Assembly (NCBI RefSeq): GCF_008692035.1
Contig: NZ_VTFG01000002.1
Span: 1,922,001 to 1,986,000, forward strand
Length of the DNA: 64,000 nucleotides
Direction: 5' to 3'
Source: Pseudomonas marginalis
GTDB lineage: Bacteria > Pseudomonadota > Gammaproteobacteria > Pseudomonadales > Pseudomonadaceae
In this document: in pieces, positions 17,916 through 27,061 of the stretch
Position numbering within the stretch: position 1 is the stretch's first letter
Layout of the letters: the number at the start of each line of letters is the position of its first letter
Made by a program: the position numbers and the translations under genes
Notes under the pieces: model-generated
Database searches by the model: none
What the model was told of the DNA's origin: nothing
Seen by the model: the letters and a program-made list of their open reading frames with translations, nothing else

Positions 17916-18845
17916 TTAGAGCTGCGTCAGCAGTTCGCTCCTCAGGTAATCCAACAGGTAGCCGTACAGCCGATCCACCTCCGGGGCCTGGCCCTTTGCG
18001 CGTAGACAGCCGTGGACCAGGCCTTTGCCCGGATACAACAGTGCAGGCACACCGGCCTGTTGCAGGCGCTCGGCGTACAGCATGCCGTCGTCGCGCAGCG
18101 GGTCGAATTGGGCGACTGCGATCAAGGCCCTGGGCAAACCACTGAGATCCTCGGCCAACAGCGGCATGGCATAGGCCGATGGTTTATCCAAACCGCGCAG
18201 GTAGAGCGCCAGGTAGTAGTCGGTGTCGGCAGTGCTGAGCAGCGGCGCGTCCATGCAGTCACGGCGCGAGGGCAAATCGGCCGGGCCGCCCAGCCCGGGG
18301 TAAATAAGGACCTGGGCCCGCGGCATAGGCTGGCCATCATCGCGCAACCCCAGGCACAACGCCGCCGCCAGGTTGCCGCCCGCACTGTCACCGACCACTG
18401 CCAGGCGTTGCCGATCGATGGCGTGTGGCGCCTGTCCTTTCTGGATCGCCTGCCACACTGCGCGGCAATCGTCGTAGGCGGCCGGGAATGGGTGCTCGGG
18501 CGCCAGGCGGTAGTCGATGGCGATCACCAGCACCCGGAGGGCATTGGCCAGCTCGAAGCAGATGAAGTCATGGGAATCCAGGCCGCCGACCACCCAGCCA
18601 CCGCCGTGTATATAGAGGAGACATGGCCAGCCATCGGCGGGTGGCGGTGCAGGGGGCAGATAACTGCGCACGTCCACGCCGGCCAGGGTGAAGTCCGTGA
18701 GCTGCAAGCCTTCCGGTTTCGGCGGGGTGAATGCCTGGCACATGCGCTGGTAACTTTGGCGCTGGCTCGTCAGGGAAGAGTCGGCGCAGGTGAAGGACTC
18801 GGTTTTTGCGACGAAGGCGGCGAGTTGCGGGGATATCGGGTACAT
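17916..18845 (-). CDS. alpha/beta hydrolase (hormone-sensitive-lipase family esterase)
   Basis: A 309-residue esterase of the HSL (family IV) group. It shows the oxyanion motif IHGGGWVVGG, nucleophile GDSAGG, acidic DPLRDDG and catalytic His in LVHGCLR. No signal peptide is visible, so it is probably cytoplasmic and acts on short-chain esters; the substrate is unknown. I start at MYPISPQL; an in-frame start 30 bp upstream is possible. It is monocistronic, flanked by pip/dtd downstream and a long inverted repeat upstream. Confidence 0.85.
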   Translation of the reverse strand: MYPISPQLAAFVAKTESFTCADSSLTSQRQSYQRMCQAFTPPKPEGLQLTDFTLAGVDVRSYLPPAPPPADGWPCLLYIHGGGWVVGGLDSHDFICFELANALRVLVIAIDYRLAPEHPFPAAYDDCRAVWQAIQKGQAPHAIDRQRLAVVGDSAGGNLAAALCLGLRDDGQPMPRAQVLIYPGLGGPADLPSRRDCMDAPLLSTADTDYYLALYLRGLDKPSAYAMPLLAEDLSGLPRALIAVAQFDPLRDDGMLYAERLQQAGVPALLYPGKGLVHGCLRAKGQAPEVDRLYGYLLDYLRSELLTQL

Positions 18846-18995
18846 ACGCGATGATCTCTGGCGCGGCAGGTTCAAGGTCGGGGGTTTCCGATTGCGATGG
18901 ATCAGTCACTTGATAGGTTGCCCGGCATGGCGCTATCGGGGCAGTCGTATCTACACATCTTCGGTGAAAGAATAATCTAAGGTAATGAAGTCCTT

Positions 18996-19128
18996 GTGGT
19001 GAGCGGGCTTGCCCCGCGCTGGGCTGCGAAGCAGCCCTAAAACCCCACACGCTGAGTACTAACAGAAAATCCCGGCGCCTTTATTGGGGCTGCTTCGCAG
19101 CCCAGCGCGGGGCAAGCCCGCTCACCAC
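18996..19128. repeat. long perfect inverted repeat (REP-type, second family)
   Basis: Two 42-bp arms (18996-19037 and 19087-19128) are exact reverse complements, separated by 49 bp. The arms begin GTGGTGAGCGGGCTTGCCCC and contain an internal GGGCTGCGAAGCAGCCC hairpin. This is a different family from the TGTGGGAGGGGGCTTGC REPINs. It sits between the esterase gene and the end of the choline-type binding protein gene, within a 337-bp spacer that shows nothing else I recognise. Confidence 0.85.
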
Positions 19129-19182
19129 AGCGTTATGCGTCAACCCTCAAGATACCCATGGCTATCGGGGGCTGCACTTGGC

Positions 19183-20130
19183 TTAGGGTTTGAGGTAGGC
19201 CTGGAGCGACGCCAAGCCGTCGCTGCCATCAAATGCTGTAACCCCGGCCAACCAGCGCTGCAAATCCTCGGGGTGGTCGCGCAGCCATTGCCTGGCCACG
19301 TCCTGCGGTGACTGGCGCTCCATGATCGGCACCATCAACTGGCTTTCCTGGGCGGCGGTGAAGGTCAGGTTCTCGAGCAATCGGTTAGCGTTGGGGCAGC
19401 GTTCGGCAAAGTCCGGCGCGGTCACGGTGGAGACCGTGGCGCGCCCTTCGTCAGGACCGAACACGTCTTCGCTGCCAGTGAGATAGGCCATTTTCATATT
19501 GATGTTCATGGGGTGCGGGGTCCACCCGACAAATACCACGAACTCCTTGCGGTTCACTGCGCGCTGCACCGCCGCCAACATGCCAGCCTCACCGGAAGCC
19601 ACCAGCTTGAAGCCGCCCAGGCCGAAGTGGTTGGTGTCGATCATTTTCTGGATATCGGTATTGGCGCCGCTGCCGGGCTCGATGCCGTAGATCTTGCCGC
19701 CCAGCTTGTCCTTGAAGCGGGCGATGTCGGCAAAGGTCTTCAGCCCGGCGTCAGCCACGTATTGCGGCACGGCCAGGGTGGCCTGGGCATCGGCGAGGCT
19801 GGGTTTATCAAAGACCTTGACCTGCCTGGCGGCCAGAAACGGCGCGATGTTGTTGTCCATCGCCGGCTTCCAATAGCCGAGGAACACGTCCAGGCGTTTA
19901 TCGCGGATACCGGCAAAGATGATCTGCTGCACGGCGCTGGTCTGCTTGCTGTCATAGCCCAGGCCGCTGAGCAGCACGTCGGCCATGCCCGAGGTGGCGA
20001 CTACATCGGTCCAACTGACCACGCCCATGCGAATGGATTTGCAGGAGACCGGTTCGGCGGCCATGGCTTGGGCACTGAGGAGTGCGGCGCCGGTGAGGGT
20101 CAACAGGTAACGGTTGAACAGTCTTTTCAT
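19183..20130 (-). CDS. choline/betaine-type ABC transporter substrate-binding protein
   Basis: A 315-residue OpuAC/ProX-family periplasmic receptor with a signal peptide (LLTLTGAALLSAQAMA, then AEP). Aromatic residues that could form a quaternary-ammonium box are visible in VSWTDV, GYWKPAM, VPQYVAD and FVGWTPHPMN, the pattern of the choline-binding proteins ChoX and pseudomonad BetX/CbcX. No permease or ATPase gene is adjacent, so it may serve an unlinked Cbc-type transporter. It lies downstream of hutG in the same direction but is separated by 131 bp and is unlikely to belong to the hut operon. Confidence 0.85.
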   Translation of the reverse strand: MKRLFNRYLLTLTGAALLSAQAMAAEPVSCKSIRMGVVSWTDVVATSGMADVLLSGLGYDSKQTSAVQQIIFAGIRDKRLDVFLGYWKPAMDNNIAPFLAARQVKVFDKPSLADAQATLAVPQYVADAGLKTFADIARFKDKLGGKIYGIEPGSGANTDIQKMIDTNHFGLGGFKLVASGEAGMLAAVQRAVNRKEFVVFVGWTPHPMNINMKMAYLTGSEDVFGPDEGRATVSTVTAPDFAERCPNANRLLENLTFTAAQESQLMVPIMERQSPQDVARQWLRDHPEDLQRWLAGVTAFDGSDGLASLQAYLKP

Positions 20131-20261
20131 GAAAGAGGTCTCACTCGGCAGCTTTTATTATGGGAAGTGGCGTCTGGTGCGCCATAACCACAACCTTACC
20201 GAGCGAGGCCTCTCCCAACACGACCTGTGGCGACTGTGAGTTGCACAGGGGCGACCGTTCG

Positions 20262-21062
20262 TCACTCGTAGCGCTTGCGCCCCCACGCCAGCAAGCCTTC
20301 CAGCAGCTGCTTCAACACCACTTGCGTCGGCTCGGCCAGATCCGGGCGATAGCGGAACGGCTCGAACTCTTCCATATACGTGCTCTGGCACAATTCCAGC
20401 TGCACCGCATGGATATCCTGCGCCGGATTGCCGTAATGGCGAGTGATATGCCCGCCCTTGAAGCGCCCGTTCAGCACATGGGTGTACTGAGGATGGGTGG
20501 CACAAATGGCCTCGAGCTGGCTCGCCAGTTCCGGATCGCAGGCGGCGCCGTTGAAGGTGCCGAGGTTGAAGTCCGGCAGTTTGCCGTCGAACAGGTGCGG
20601 GATCACCGAGCGGATCGAGTGCGCATCGAACAGCAGCGCATAACCGAACTCAGCCTTGAGCCGCGCCAGTTCCTCTTGCAGCGTGCGGTGATACGGGCCC
20701 CAGATCTTTTGCAGGTAACTGGCGCGCTCTGTCTCGCTCGGCTCCAGACCTTCGCGGAACAACGGCACGCCATCGAACAGGGTCGCCGGGTACAGGCCGG
20801 TGGTGGCACCGGCGTACAGCGGCTTGTCGTCCGAAGGCCGGTTCAGGTCAATGACAAACCGCGAGTACTCCGCCGACAGGGTGCTGGCGCCCAGTTCATC
20901 CGCGAAGTCATACAGCGTGGGGATGTGCCAATCGGTGTCCGGCAGGCTTTGCGCTTCGGGGATCAACCCGGCTTCCACCGCAGGCGTCAGGCGCAGGCCG
21001 GCGTGGGGCATGCTGATCAGCAGCGGCACACGGCCTTGTTTGAAGTTCAGAACCTTATCCAC
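20262..21062 (-). CDS. hutG: N-formylglutamate deformylase HutG
   Basis: A 266-residue amidohydrolase that splits N-formylglutamate into formate and glutamate, the last step of the five-step histidine route. The metal-site motifs are present: ISMPHAG near the N-terminus, FDAHSIRS in the middle and GGHITRHYG later. Translation begins at a GTG preceded by AAGGAG. It is the final gene of the long hutU-hutG operon; hutI ends 11 bp upstream. It works with HutF, which makes formylglutamate. Confidence 0.95.
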   Translation of the reverse strand: MDKVLNFKQGRVPLLISMPHAGLRLTPAVEAGLIPEAQSLPDTDWHIPTLYDFADELGASTLSAEYSRFVIDLNRPSDDKPLYAGATTGLYPATLFDGVPLFREGLEPSETERASYLQKIWGPYHRTLQEELARLKAEFGYALLFDAHSIRSVIPHLFDGKLPDFNLGTFNGAACDPELASQLEAICATHPQYTHVLNGRFKGGHITRHYGNPAQDIHAVQLELCQSTYMEEFEPFRYRPDLAEPTQVVLKQLLEGLLAWGRKRYE

Positions 21063-21073
21063 AGCAGTGCTCC

Positions 21074-22279
21074 TTATACAGTGACGTCGACGCCGTGGCG
21101 CACGACGCGTTTATCCAGCTCACCGCCCAGCCAATAGGCGAGGTCGGCGGGGCGATCAATCTGCCAGGCGACAAAGTCGGCCACCTTGCCCACTTCCAGG
21201 GACCCATGGGTGTCGCCCATGCCCAGGGCGGTGGCCGCATGTTGCGTGACACCGGCCAGGGCTTCTTCCGGGGTCATGCGGAACAGGGTGCAGGCCATGT
21301 TCAGCATCAGGCGCACCGACAACGCCGGCGAGGTGCCGGGGTTGAGGTCACTGGCGATGGCGATCTTCACGCCGTGCCGGCGCAGGGCGTCCATCGGCGG
21401 CAGCTGGGTTTCGCGCAGGAAGTAGAACGCCCCCGGCAGCAACACCGCAACGGTGCCGGCAGCGGCCATGGCGATGGCGTCTTCTTCGGTCATGAATTCC
21501 AGGTGATCCGCCGACAGCGCGTGGTAACGCGCCGCCAGGCTGGAGCCGTGCAGCGACGACAACTGCTCGGCGTGCAGCTTCACTGGCAGGCCGAGTTGCC
21601 GGGCGACCTTGAACACCCGCTCCACCTGCTCGGTGGAAAACGCCAGGTATTCGCAGAACGCATCCACCGCGTCCACCAACCCCTGCGCCGCCAAAGCCGG
21701 CAGCATTTCATTGCAGATGTGCTCGATGTAATCGTCGGCGCGGTCCTTGTACTCCGGCGGCAATGCATGGGCCGCCAGGCACGTGGCACGCACGCTGACC
21801 GGCAGCGCTTCGCCCAGGCGCCGAGCCACCCGCAACATCTTGCGCTCGTTGGCCAGGTCCAGGCCGTAGCCGGACTTGATCTCCACGGTGGTCACGCCGT
21901 CACGCAGCAGGCTGCGCAGGCGCTTATGGGCGCTGGCGAAGAGTTCATCCTCCGTGGCGGCGCGGGTGGCACGCACGGTGCTGGCAATACCGCCGCCCTT
22001 GGCCGCGATGTCGGCATAGCTCACGCCCTCGAGGCGCTGCTCGAATTCGCCGCTGCGATTGCCGCCAAACACCGCGTGGGTGTGGCAGTCGATCAGCCCG
22101 GGGGTGACCCACGCGCCTTGCAGGTCATGCACCTGGGCGTAATCCGCCGTCGGTACTTCGCTGCGCGGACCGATCCACTCGATGAGCGAACCGGCGGTGA
22201 CCAGGGCGGCATCCTCGATGATCGAGTATTTGCCCTGGGCCATGGTTGCGACGTGGCAGTGTTGCCAAAGGGTTTTCAT
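21074..22279 (-). CDS. hutI: imidazolonepropionase HutI
   Basis: A 401-residue metal-dependent amidohydrolase that opens imidazolonepropionate to formiminoglutamate, the third step of the pathway. Visible motifs are CHTHAVFGG (metal ligands and substrate loop), LHAEQLSS and the late ASDLNPGTSP, all characteristic of HutI. The ATG at 22279 follows GGGAGG; a TTG immediately before it is not needed. It lies 15 bp after hutT and 11 bp before hutG in the operon. Confidence 0.96.
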   Translation of the reverse strand: MKTLWQHCHVATMAQGKYSIIEDAALVTAGSLIEWIGPRSEVPTADYAQVHDLQGAWVTPGLIDCHTHAVFGGNRSGEFEQRLEGVSYADIAAKGGGIASTVRATRAATEDELFASAHKRLRSLLRDGVTTVEIKSGYGLDLANERKMLRVARRLGEALPVSVRATCLAAHALPPEYKDRADDYIEHICNEMLPALAAQGLVDAVDAFCEYLAFSTEQVERVFKVARQLGLPVKLHAEQLSSLHGSSLAARYHALSADHLEFMTEEDAIAMAAAGTVAVLLPGAFYFLRETQLPPMDALRRHGVKIAIASDLNPGTSPALSVRLMLNMACTLFRMTPEEALAGVTQHAATALGMGDTHGSLEVGKVADFVAWQIDRPADLAYWLGGELDKRVVRHGVDVTV

Positions 22280-22294
22280 CAACGCCTCCCTAAG

Positions 22295-23704
22295 TTATCG
22301 ATGAGACAAGGCCGGGTCGTAATGGACCTTGGCCGCTTGCCCGGCGGCGGGCTTGACCCACAGCAGGTAGGCAACGACCAGCAACACGATCCACACCGCA
22401 CCGACCAGCAAGGCCGCCTGGGTGTCCGGGAAGTAACCGAGCACGCCAAACACAAACAGCATGAACACGATGGCCGCAGCCGGCGCGCAGGGCCAGAACG
22501 GCACCGGGAATTTCAATTCGGCCACCTGCTCTTTCGTCATCGAGCGGCGCATGGCGACCTGGGTGAACAGGATCATCAGCCACACCCATACGGTGGCGAA
22601 GGTGGCAATCGACGCGATCAGCAGGAACACGTTTTCCGGGATCAGGTAGTTGAGCAGCACACCGCCGAGCAAGGCGGCGCCCATCACCACCACCGTCATC
22701 CACGGTACGCCTTGCCTGGACAACCGGGCAAAGCCCTTGGGCGCCTGCCCTTGCTGCGCCAGGCCGTACATCATGCGGCCGGCACCGAAGATGTCGCTGT
22801 TGATGGCCGACACGGCCGCCGAAATCACCACGATATTGAGGAGGGTCGCCGCCGAGCCTATCCCGAGGTTGCTGAAAATCTGCACGAACGGGCTGCCCTG
22901 GCTGCCGATCTGCGGCCATGGGTAGATGGCCATCAAGACAAACAACGTCAGCACGTAGAACAACAGGATGCGCAGCGGCACGGCGTTGATCGCCTTGGGG
23001 ATCACGCGCTGCGGGTCCTTGGCTTCACCGGCGGTGATGCCGATGATCTCGATGCCGCCAAACGCGAACATCACCACGGCAAACGAGGCGATCAGCCCAC
23101 CAATGCCGTTGGGCATGAAGCCGCCGTGGGCCCACAGGTTGCTCAGGCCGCTGGCCTGGGTTTCGCCGGCCGAGTGGATGCCGAACAGCATGATGCCGAA
23201 ACCGCCGAGGATCATCGCCACGATGGCGCCGACCTTGAGCAGCGACAGCCAGAACTCCATCTCGCCAAAGACCTTGACGTTGCACAGGTTCAGGCCGCCG
23301 ATCAAAAACACGATGCCGAGCACCCAGACCCAGCGTGCGACCTCGGGAAACCAGAAGCCCATGTAGATGCCGAAGGCGGTGACGTCGGCGAGACAGACGA
23401 TGATCATTTCAAAGGCGTAGGTCCAGCCCAGGATAAAACCGGCCAACGGGCCCAGGTAGGTGCTGGCGTATTGGCCGAAGGAGCCGGAGACCGGGTTGTG
23501 CACGGCCATTTCACCGAGGGCGCGCATCACCATGAACACCGCGGCGCCGCCGATCAGGTAGGCCAGCAGCACGGCGGGGCCAGCCATCTGGATGGCCGAG
23601 GCGGAACCGTAGAACAGCCCGGTGCCGATCGCGGAACCGAGGGCCATGAAGCGAATATGTCGGGCGCTCAGCCCGCGTTTCAAACCCTTTTCTTGCTGGT
23701 GCAT
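22295..23704 (-). CDS. hutT: APC-family amino-acid permease HutT (probable histidine transporter)
   Basis: A 469-residue inner-membrane carrier with 12 predicted helices. It has the APC-superfamily start GSAIGTGLFYGSASAIQMAG and the consensus FAFGGIEIIGITAGEAKDP. It is highly similar in layout to proline/histidine permeases of the AAT family. Position between hutH and hutI points to histidine uptake; P. fluorescens HutT(h) has been reported as the main histidine carrier. The start ATG follows a weak GGGA. A REP-type inverted repeat separates it from hutH upstream. Confidence 0.9.
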   Translation of the reverse strand: MHQQEKGLKRGLSARHIRFMALGSAIGTGLFYGSASAIQMAGPAVLLAYLIGGAAVFMVMRALGEMAVHNPVSGSFGQYASTYLGPLAGFILGWTYAFEMIIVCLADVTAFGIYMGFWFPEVARWVWVLGIVFLIGGLNLCNVKVFGEMEFWLSLLKVGAIVAMILGGFGIMLFGIHSAGETQASGLSNLWAHGGFMPNGIGGLIASFAVVMFAFGGIEIIGITAGEAKDPQRVIPKAINAVPLRILLFYVLTLFVLMAIYPWPQIGSQGSPFVQIFSNLGIGSAATLLNIVVISAAVSAINSDIFGAGRMMYGLAQQGQAPKGFARLSRQGVPWMTVVVMGAALLGGVLLNYLIPENVFLLIASIATFATVWVWLMILFTQVAMRRSMTKEQVAELKFPVPFWPCAPAAAIVFMLFVFGVLGYFPDTQAALLVGAVWIVLLVVAYLLWVKPAAGQAAKVHYDPALSHR

Positions 23705-23743
23705 TTCTCGTCCCTAATTATTTTTATCCTGAGAAAGTTGTTT

Positions 23744-23836
23744 GTGGTGAGCGAGCTTGCTCGCGCTCGAGTGCGAAGCGCTCGCGGCCTTTTTGGGGCT
23801 GCTGCGCAGCCCGGCGCGAGCAAGCTCGCTCGCCAC
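23744..23836. repeat. REP-type inverted repeat inside the hut operon
   Basis: Two 23-bp arms (23744-23766 and 23814-23836) starting GTGGTGAGCGAGCTTGCTCG form a near-perfect inverted repeat. A second hairpin GGGCTGCTGCGCAGCCC lies inside. It sits between hutH and hutT in the same operon and could differentially stabilise the mRNA. Confidence 0.85.
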
Positions 23837-23863
23837 AGAGAGCCATGCCGTCCTCCGAGCCGC

Positions 23864-25402
23864 TTACAGGCTCGGCAGCAACGTGGCCGGCACCAGCTCA
23901 TTCAGGCAGCGGCTGGCGAGCAGTTCGCTGGCGGCGATGATGTCCGGGGCGAAGAAGCGGTCCTTGTCGTAGAACGCCACTTTGTCGCGCAACAAGCCAC
24001 GGGCTTTTTCCAGTTTCGGCGAGGTTTTCAGGCCTTCGCGCAGGTCCAGGCCCTGGCACGCGGCCAGCCATTCCACCGCGAGGATGCCGCGGGTGTTCTC
24101 GGCCATTTCCCACAGGCGCTTGCCGGCCGCCGGGGCCATCGACACGTGGTCTTCCTGGTTGGCGGACGTCGGGATGCTGTCGACGCTATGGGGATGAGCC
24201 AATGCCTTGTTCTCACTGGCGAGGGCGGCGGCGGTCACCTGGGCGATCATGAAACCGGAGTTCACCCCGCCATTGCCCACCAGGAACGGCGGCAGTTGCG
24301 ACATGTGCTTGTCCATCATCAGCGAGATGCGACGCTCGCTCAGGGAGCCGATTTCGGCGATGGCCAGGGCCATGTTGTCAGCGGCCATGGCCACCGGTTC
24401 GGCGTGGAAGTTGCCACCGGAGATCACGTCACCCTCAGCGGCAAATACCAACGGGTTATCGGACACGGCGTTGGCTTCGACCACCAGTACCTCGGCCGCC
24501 TGGCGCAACTGGGTCAGGCAGGCGCCCATGACTTGTGGCTGGCAGCGCAGGGAGTACGGGTCCTGCACCTTGTCGCAGTTCTGGTGCGACTGCGACACCT
24601 GACTGCTCTCACCGAGCAGGTCACGATAGGCCGCCGCCGAATCGATCTGCCCACGTTGACCGCGAGCCGCATGAATACGCGCGTCGAACGGCGAGCGCGA
24701 GCCCAGCACCGCTTCCACGGTAAGGCCGCCGCACGCCAGGGCGCCGGCGAACAGGTCTTCGCCTTCGAACAGGCCACGCAGGGCATAGGCGGTGGACACC
24801 TGGGTGCCGTTGAGCAGTGCCAGGCCTTCCTTCGCGGCGAGGGTCAGCGGCGTCAGGCCGGCGACTTTCAGCGCGTCGGTGGCTTCCAGCCATTCGCCCT
24901 TGTAGCGCGCCTTGCCTTCGCCCAGCAGCACCAGGGACATATGCGCCAATGGCGCCAGGTCACCGGAAGCACCAACGGAGCCTTTCAGGGGAATATGCGG
25001 GTACACCTCGGCATTGATCAGCGCGATCAGTGCGTCGATCACCTGCCGGCGAATCCCGGAGAACCCACGGCTGAGGCTGTTGACCTTGAGTACCATGACC
25101 AGCCGCACCAGCGCATCGCTGATCGGCTCACCGACGCCGGCGGCGTGGGACAACACCAGTGAACGCTGGAGGTTTTCCAGGTCTTCGCTGGCGATGCGGG
25201 TCGAGGCCAGCAGGCCGAAACCGGTGTTGATGCCATAGGCGGTGCGGTTCTCGGCGAGAATCTGTTCCACGCAGGCCAAACTCGCTTCGATCTGGGCCGA
25301 GGCACTGTCATCCAGACTGAGGGTTACCGGCTGCTGGTAGATGGCCCGCAGTTGGGCGAGGCTCAGTTGGCCTGGAATCAGGTTTAGCGCAGTCACATTC
25401 AT
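23864..25402 (-). CDS. hutH: histidine ammonia-lyase HutH (catalytically complete copy)
   Basis: A 512-residue histidase that removes ammonia from histidine to give urocanate. The MIO prosthetic group forms from the Ala-Ser-Gly triad, here in GSVGASGDLAPLAH. Other active-site segments are intact: YGINTGFG with its catalytic Tyr, LLNGTQVS, QDPYSLRCQPQ and GNFHAEP. AAGGAG precedes the start by only 1 bp at ATG 25402 but by 7 bp at an in-frame GTG (25396), so either may be used. A paralogue lies 33 bp upstream in the operon. Confidence 0.96.
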   Translation of the reverse strand: MNVTALNLIPGQLSLAQLRAIYQQPVTLSLDDSASAQIEASLACVEQILAENRTAYGINTGFGLLASTRIASEDLENLQRSLVLSHAAGVGEPISDALVRLVMVLKVNSLSRGFSGIRRQVIDALIALINAEVYPHIPLKGSVGASGDLAPLAHMSLVLLGEGKARYKGEWLEATDALKVAGLTPLTLAAKEGLALLNGTQVSTAYALRGLFEGEDLFAGALACGGLTVEAVLGSRSPFDARIHAARGQRGQIDSAAAYRDLLGESSQVSQSHQNCDKVQDPYSLRCQPQVMGACLTQLRQAAEVLVVEANAVSDNPLVFAAEGDVISGGNFHAEPVAMAADNMALAIAEIGSLSERRISLMMDKHMSQLPPFLVGNGGVNSGFMIAQVTAAALASENKALAHPHSVDSIPTSANQEDHVSMAPAAGKRLWEMAENTRGILAVEWLAACQGLDLREGLKTSPKLEKARGLLRDKVAFYDKDRFFAPDIIAASELLASRCLNELVPATLLPSL

Positions 25403-25435
25403 ACTCCTTGTGAATTATTCTTTTGAAATAAGTGT

Positions 25436-26944
25436 TCAGTGCAGATTCGGTAATACGGTGTCCTTGAGCACCTTGGCGGCGGCCGCAATATCCGGCGCCA
25501 GCCAACGGTCCTGCTCATAGGCCGGCACCACTTCACGCAACAGGCGCCAGGCGCGAGCGGTACCCGCGCCGAAGCGCTGGTCTTTCAGGAATTCGAAGGC
25601 CTGGGCCGCCAGCAGGTACTCGATGGCGAGGATCTGGGTGACGTTGGACACTACCTGGTGCAGCTTGAGCGCGGCGTTGGTGCCCATGCTCAGGTGGTCT
25701 TCCTGCAGCCCCGAGGTGACGAAGTTGTCGAGCACCGCCGGTTGCGCCAACTGGCGGTTCTGTCCGCACAGCGAGGCGGCGACGTACTGCACGATCATCA
25801 TCCCGGAGTTGACCCCGGGGTTGCTCACCAGGAACGCCGGCAGGCCACTGACGTGGGGGTTGATCAGGCGGTCGAGGCGGCGTTCGGCGACCGAGCCGAT
25901 TTCGGCCAGGGCAATCGCCAGCAGGTCGGCGGCCAGGGCGACGGACTGGCCGTGGGGGTTGGCCTGGGACACCACGCGGTAGTGGTCCGGTGTGCCGAGC
26001 ACCAGCGGGTTGTCGGTGGCGCTGTTGAGTTCGGTCTCGATCTGGCGAGTGGCGTGTTCCACCTGGTCGCGCGCCGCGCCGTGGATCTGCGGGATCGAGC
26101 GCAGGCTCAGGGCGTCCTGGGTGCGGATGCCTTTGCTGCTCGCAATCACTTCACTGCCATCGAGCAACGCACGCAGGTTGCGGCCGACATGCTGCATGCC
26201 CGGGTGCGGCTTGAGGGCGATGATTTCTTCGTCGAAGGCATCGATCTGGCCGCGCTGGGCCTCGAAGCTCATGGCGCCGATCACGTCGGCCCATTGCAGC
26301 AAGTGATGGGCGTCGGCCAGGGCCAGGCAGCTCAGACCGGTCATGCACGGCGTGCCGTTGACCAGGCACAGGCCGTCCTTGGCGCCGAGGACCACAGGCT
26401 GCAAACCTTCTTCGTCCAGGGCTTGTTGCGCCGGCACGATCCGGCCGCCATAGCTCACATTTCCGACACCCAGCAGCGCCACACCGACATGGGCCATATG
26501 GGTCAGGTAACCCACCGAGCCCTGGGACGGTACTTGTGGCGTGATGCCGTGGTTGAGCAGCGCCAGCAGCGAATGCACCACCTGCGGATGCAGGCCGGAT
26601 TTGCCGTGGCTGTAGTTGATGACCGCCGCGCAGATGATCGCGCGGGTCTGCTCGTCGCTGAGGACCGGGCCGACGCCACAGGCGTGACTCAACAGGGTAT
26701 TGCGCGACAGCTGGCTCAGTTGCTCGCCCTCAAGGGACACGTTGCACAGCGCGCCCAGCCCGGTGTTCACGCCGTAGGCACGTTCGCCGCTGGTGACGAT
26801 GCGCTGCACGATGGCCTGGGCATTGTCGATCCGCGCCCAGGCCTGGCCCGAGAGTTCGAGCACCGCACCGTGACGGGCCACGGCGACCACGTCCTGCCAG
26901 CGCAGGGGGGTGTCGGCGATGATGATTTTTGCTGCCTGGGACAT
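25436..26944 (-). CDS. histidase-family paralogue lacking the MIO triad
   Basis: A 502-residue member of the aromatic amino-acid lyase family, full length and uninterrupted. It keeps the family loop YGVNTGLG, QDALSLRSIPQ and TDNPLV. However, where true histidase has GSVGASGDLAPLAHM, this protein reads GSVGYLTHMAH: the Ala-Ser-Gly that cyclises to MIO is absent. NGTQ is NGTP and GNFHAEP is replaced by QANPHGQ. It is therefore unlikely to be an MIO-type ammonia-lyase and may be regulatory, structural or a different enzyme. Two hutH genes in P. fluorescens are known, with only one needed for histidine use. I start at MSQAAK, preceded by AGAGG. Confidence 0.88.
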   Translation of the reverse strand: MSQAAKIIIADTPLRWQDVVAVARHGAVLELSGQAWARIDNAQAIVQRIVTSGERAYGVNTGLGALCNVSLEGEQLSQLSRNTLLSHACGVGPVLSDEQTRAIICAAVINYSHGKSGLHPQVVHSLLALLNHGITPQVPSQGSVGYLTHMAHVGVALLGVGNVSYGGRIVPAQQALDEEGLQPVVLGAKDGLCLVNGTPCMTGLSCLALADAHHLLQWADVIGAMSFEAQRGQIDAFDEEIIALKPHPGMQHVGRNLRALLDGSEVIASSKGIRTQDALSLRSIPQIHGAARDQVEHATRQIETELNSATDNPLVLGTPDHYRVVSQANPHGQSVALAADLLAIALAEIGSVAERRLDRLINPHVSGLPAFLVSNPGVNSGMMIVQYVAASLCGQNRQLAQPAVLDNFVTSGLQEDHLSMGTNAALKLHQVVSNVTQILAIEYLLAAQAFEFLKDQRFGAGTARAWRLLREVVPAYEQDRWLAPDIAAAAKVLKDTVLPNLH

Positions 26945-26982
26945 TGTTGACCTCTTCATATTCTCTACAGCTTTGCCGGCCT

Positions 26983-27045
26983 CATCGGGGGCAAGCCCCC
27001 TCCCACAGGGGAATGCATTGCAAATGTGGGAGGGCGCTTGAGCCT
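26983..27045. repeat. REP pair between hutV and the histidase paralogue
   Basis: One arm TCGGGGGCAAGCCCCCTCCC, about 16 bp, then a degenerate inverted arm TGTGGGAGGGCGCTTG. Same family as the REPINs elsewhere in the window. It lies within the hut operon. Confidence 0.75.
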
Positions 27046-27061
27046 CACCACAGAACCTGGG

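Noticed and set aside
21095..25162. A 1355-codon open frame on the plus strand
   Set aside because: It runs antisense to hutI, hutT and hutH, is rich in His/Gln/Arg as expected for the complement of GC-rich genes, and matches no family.
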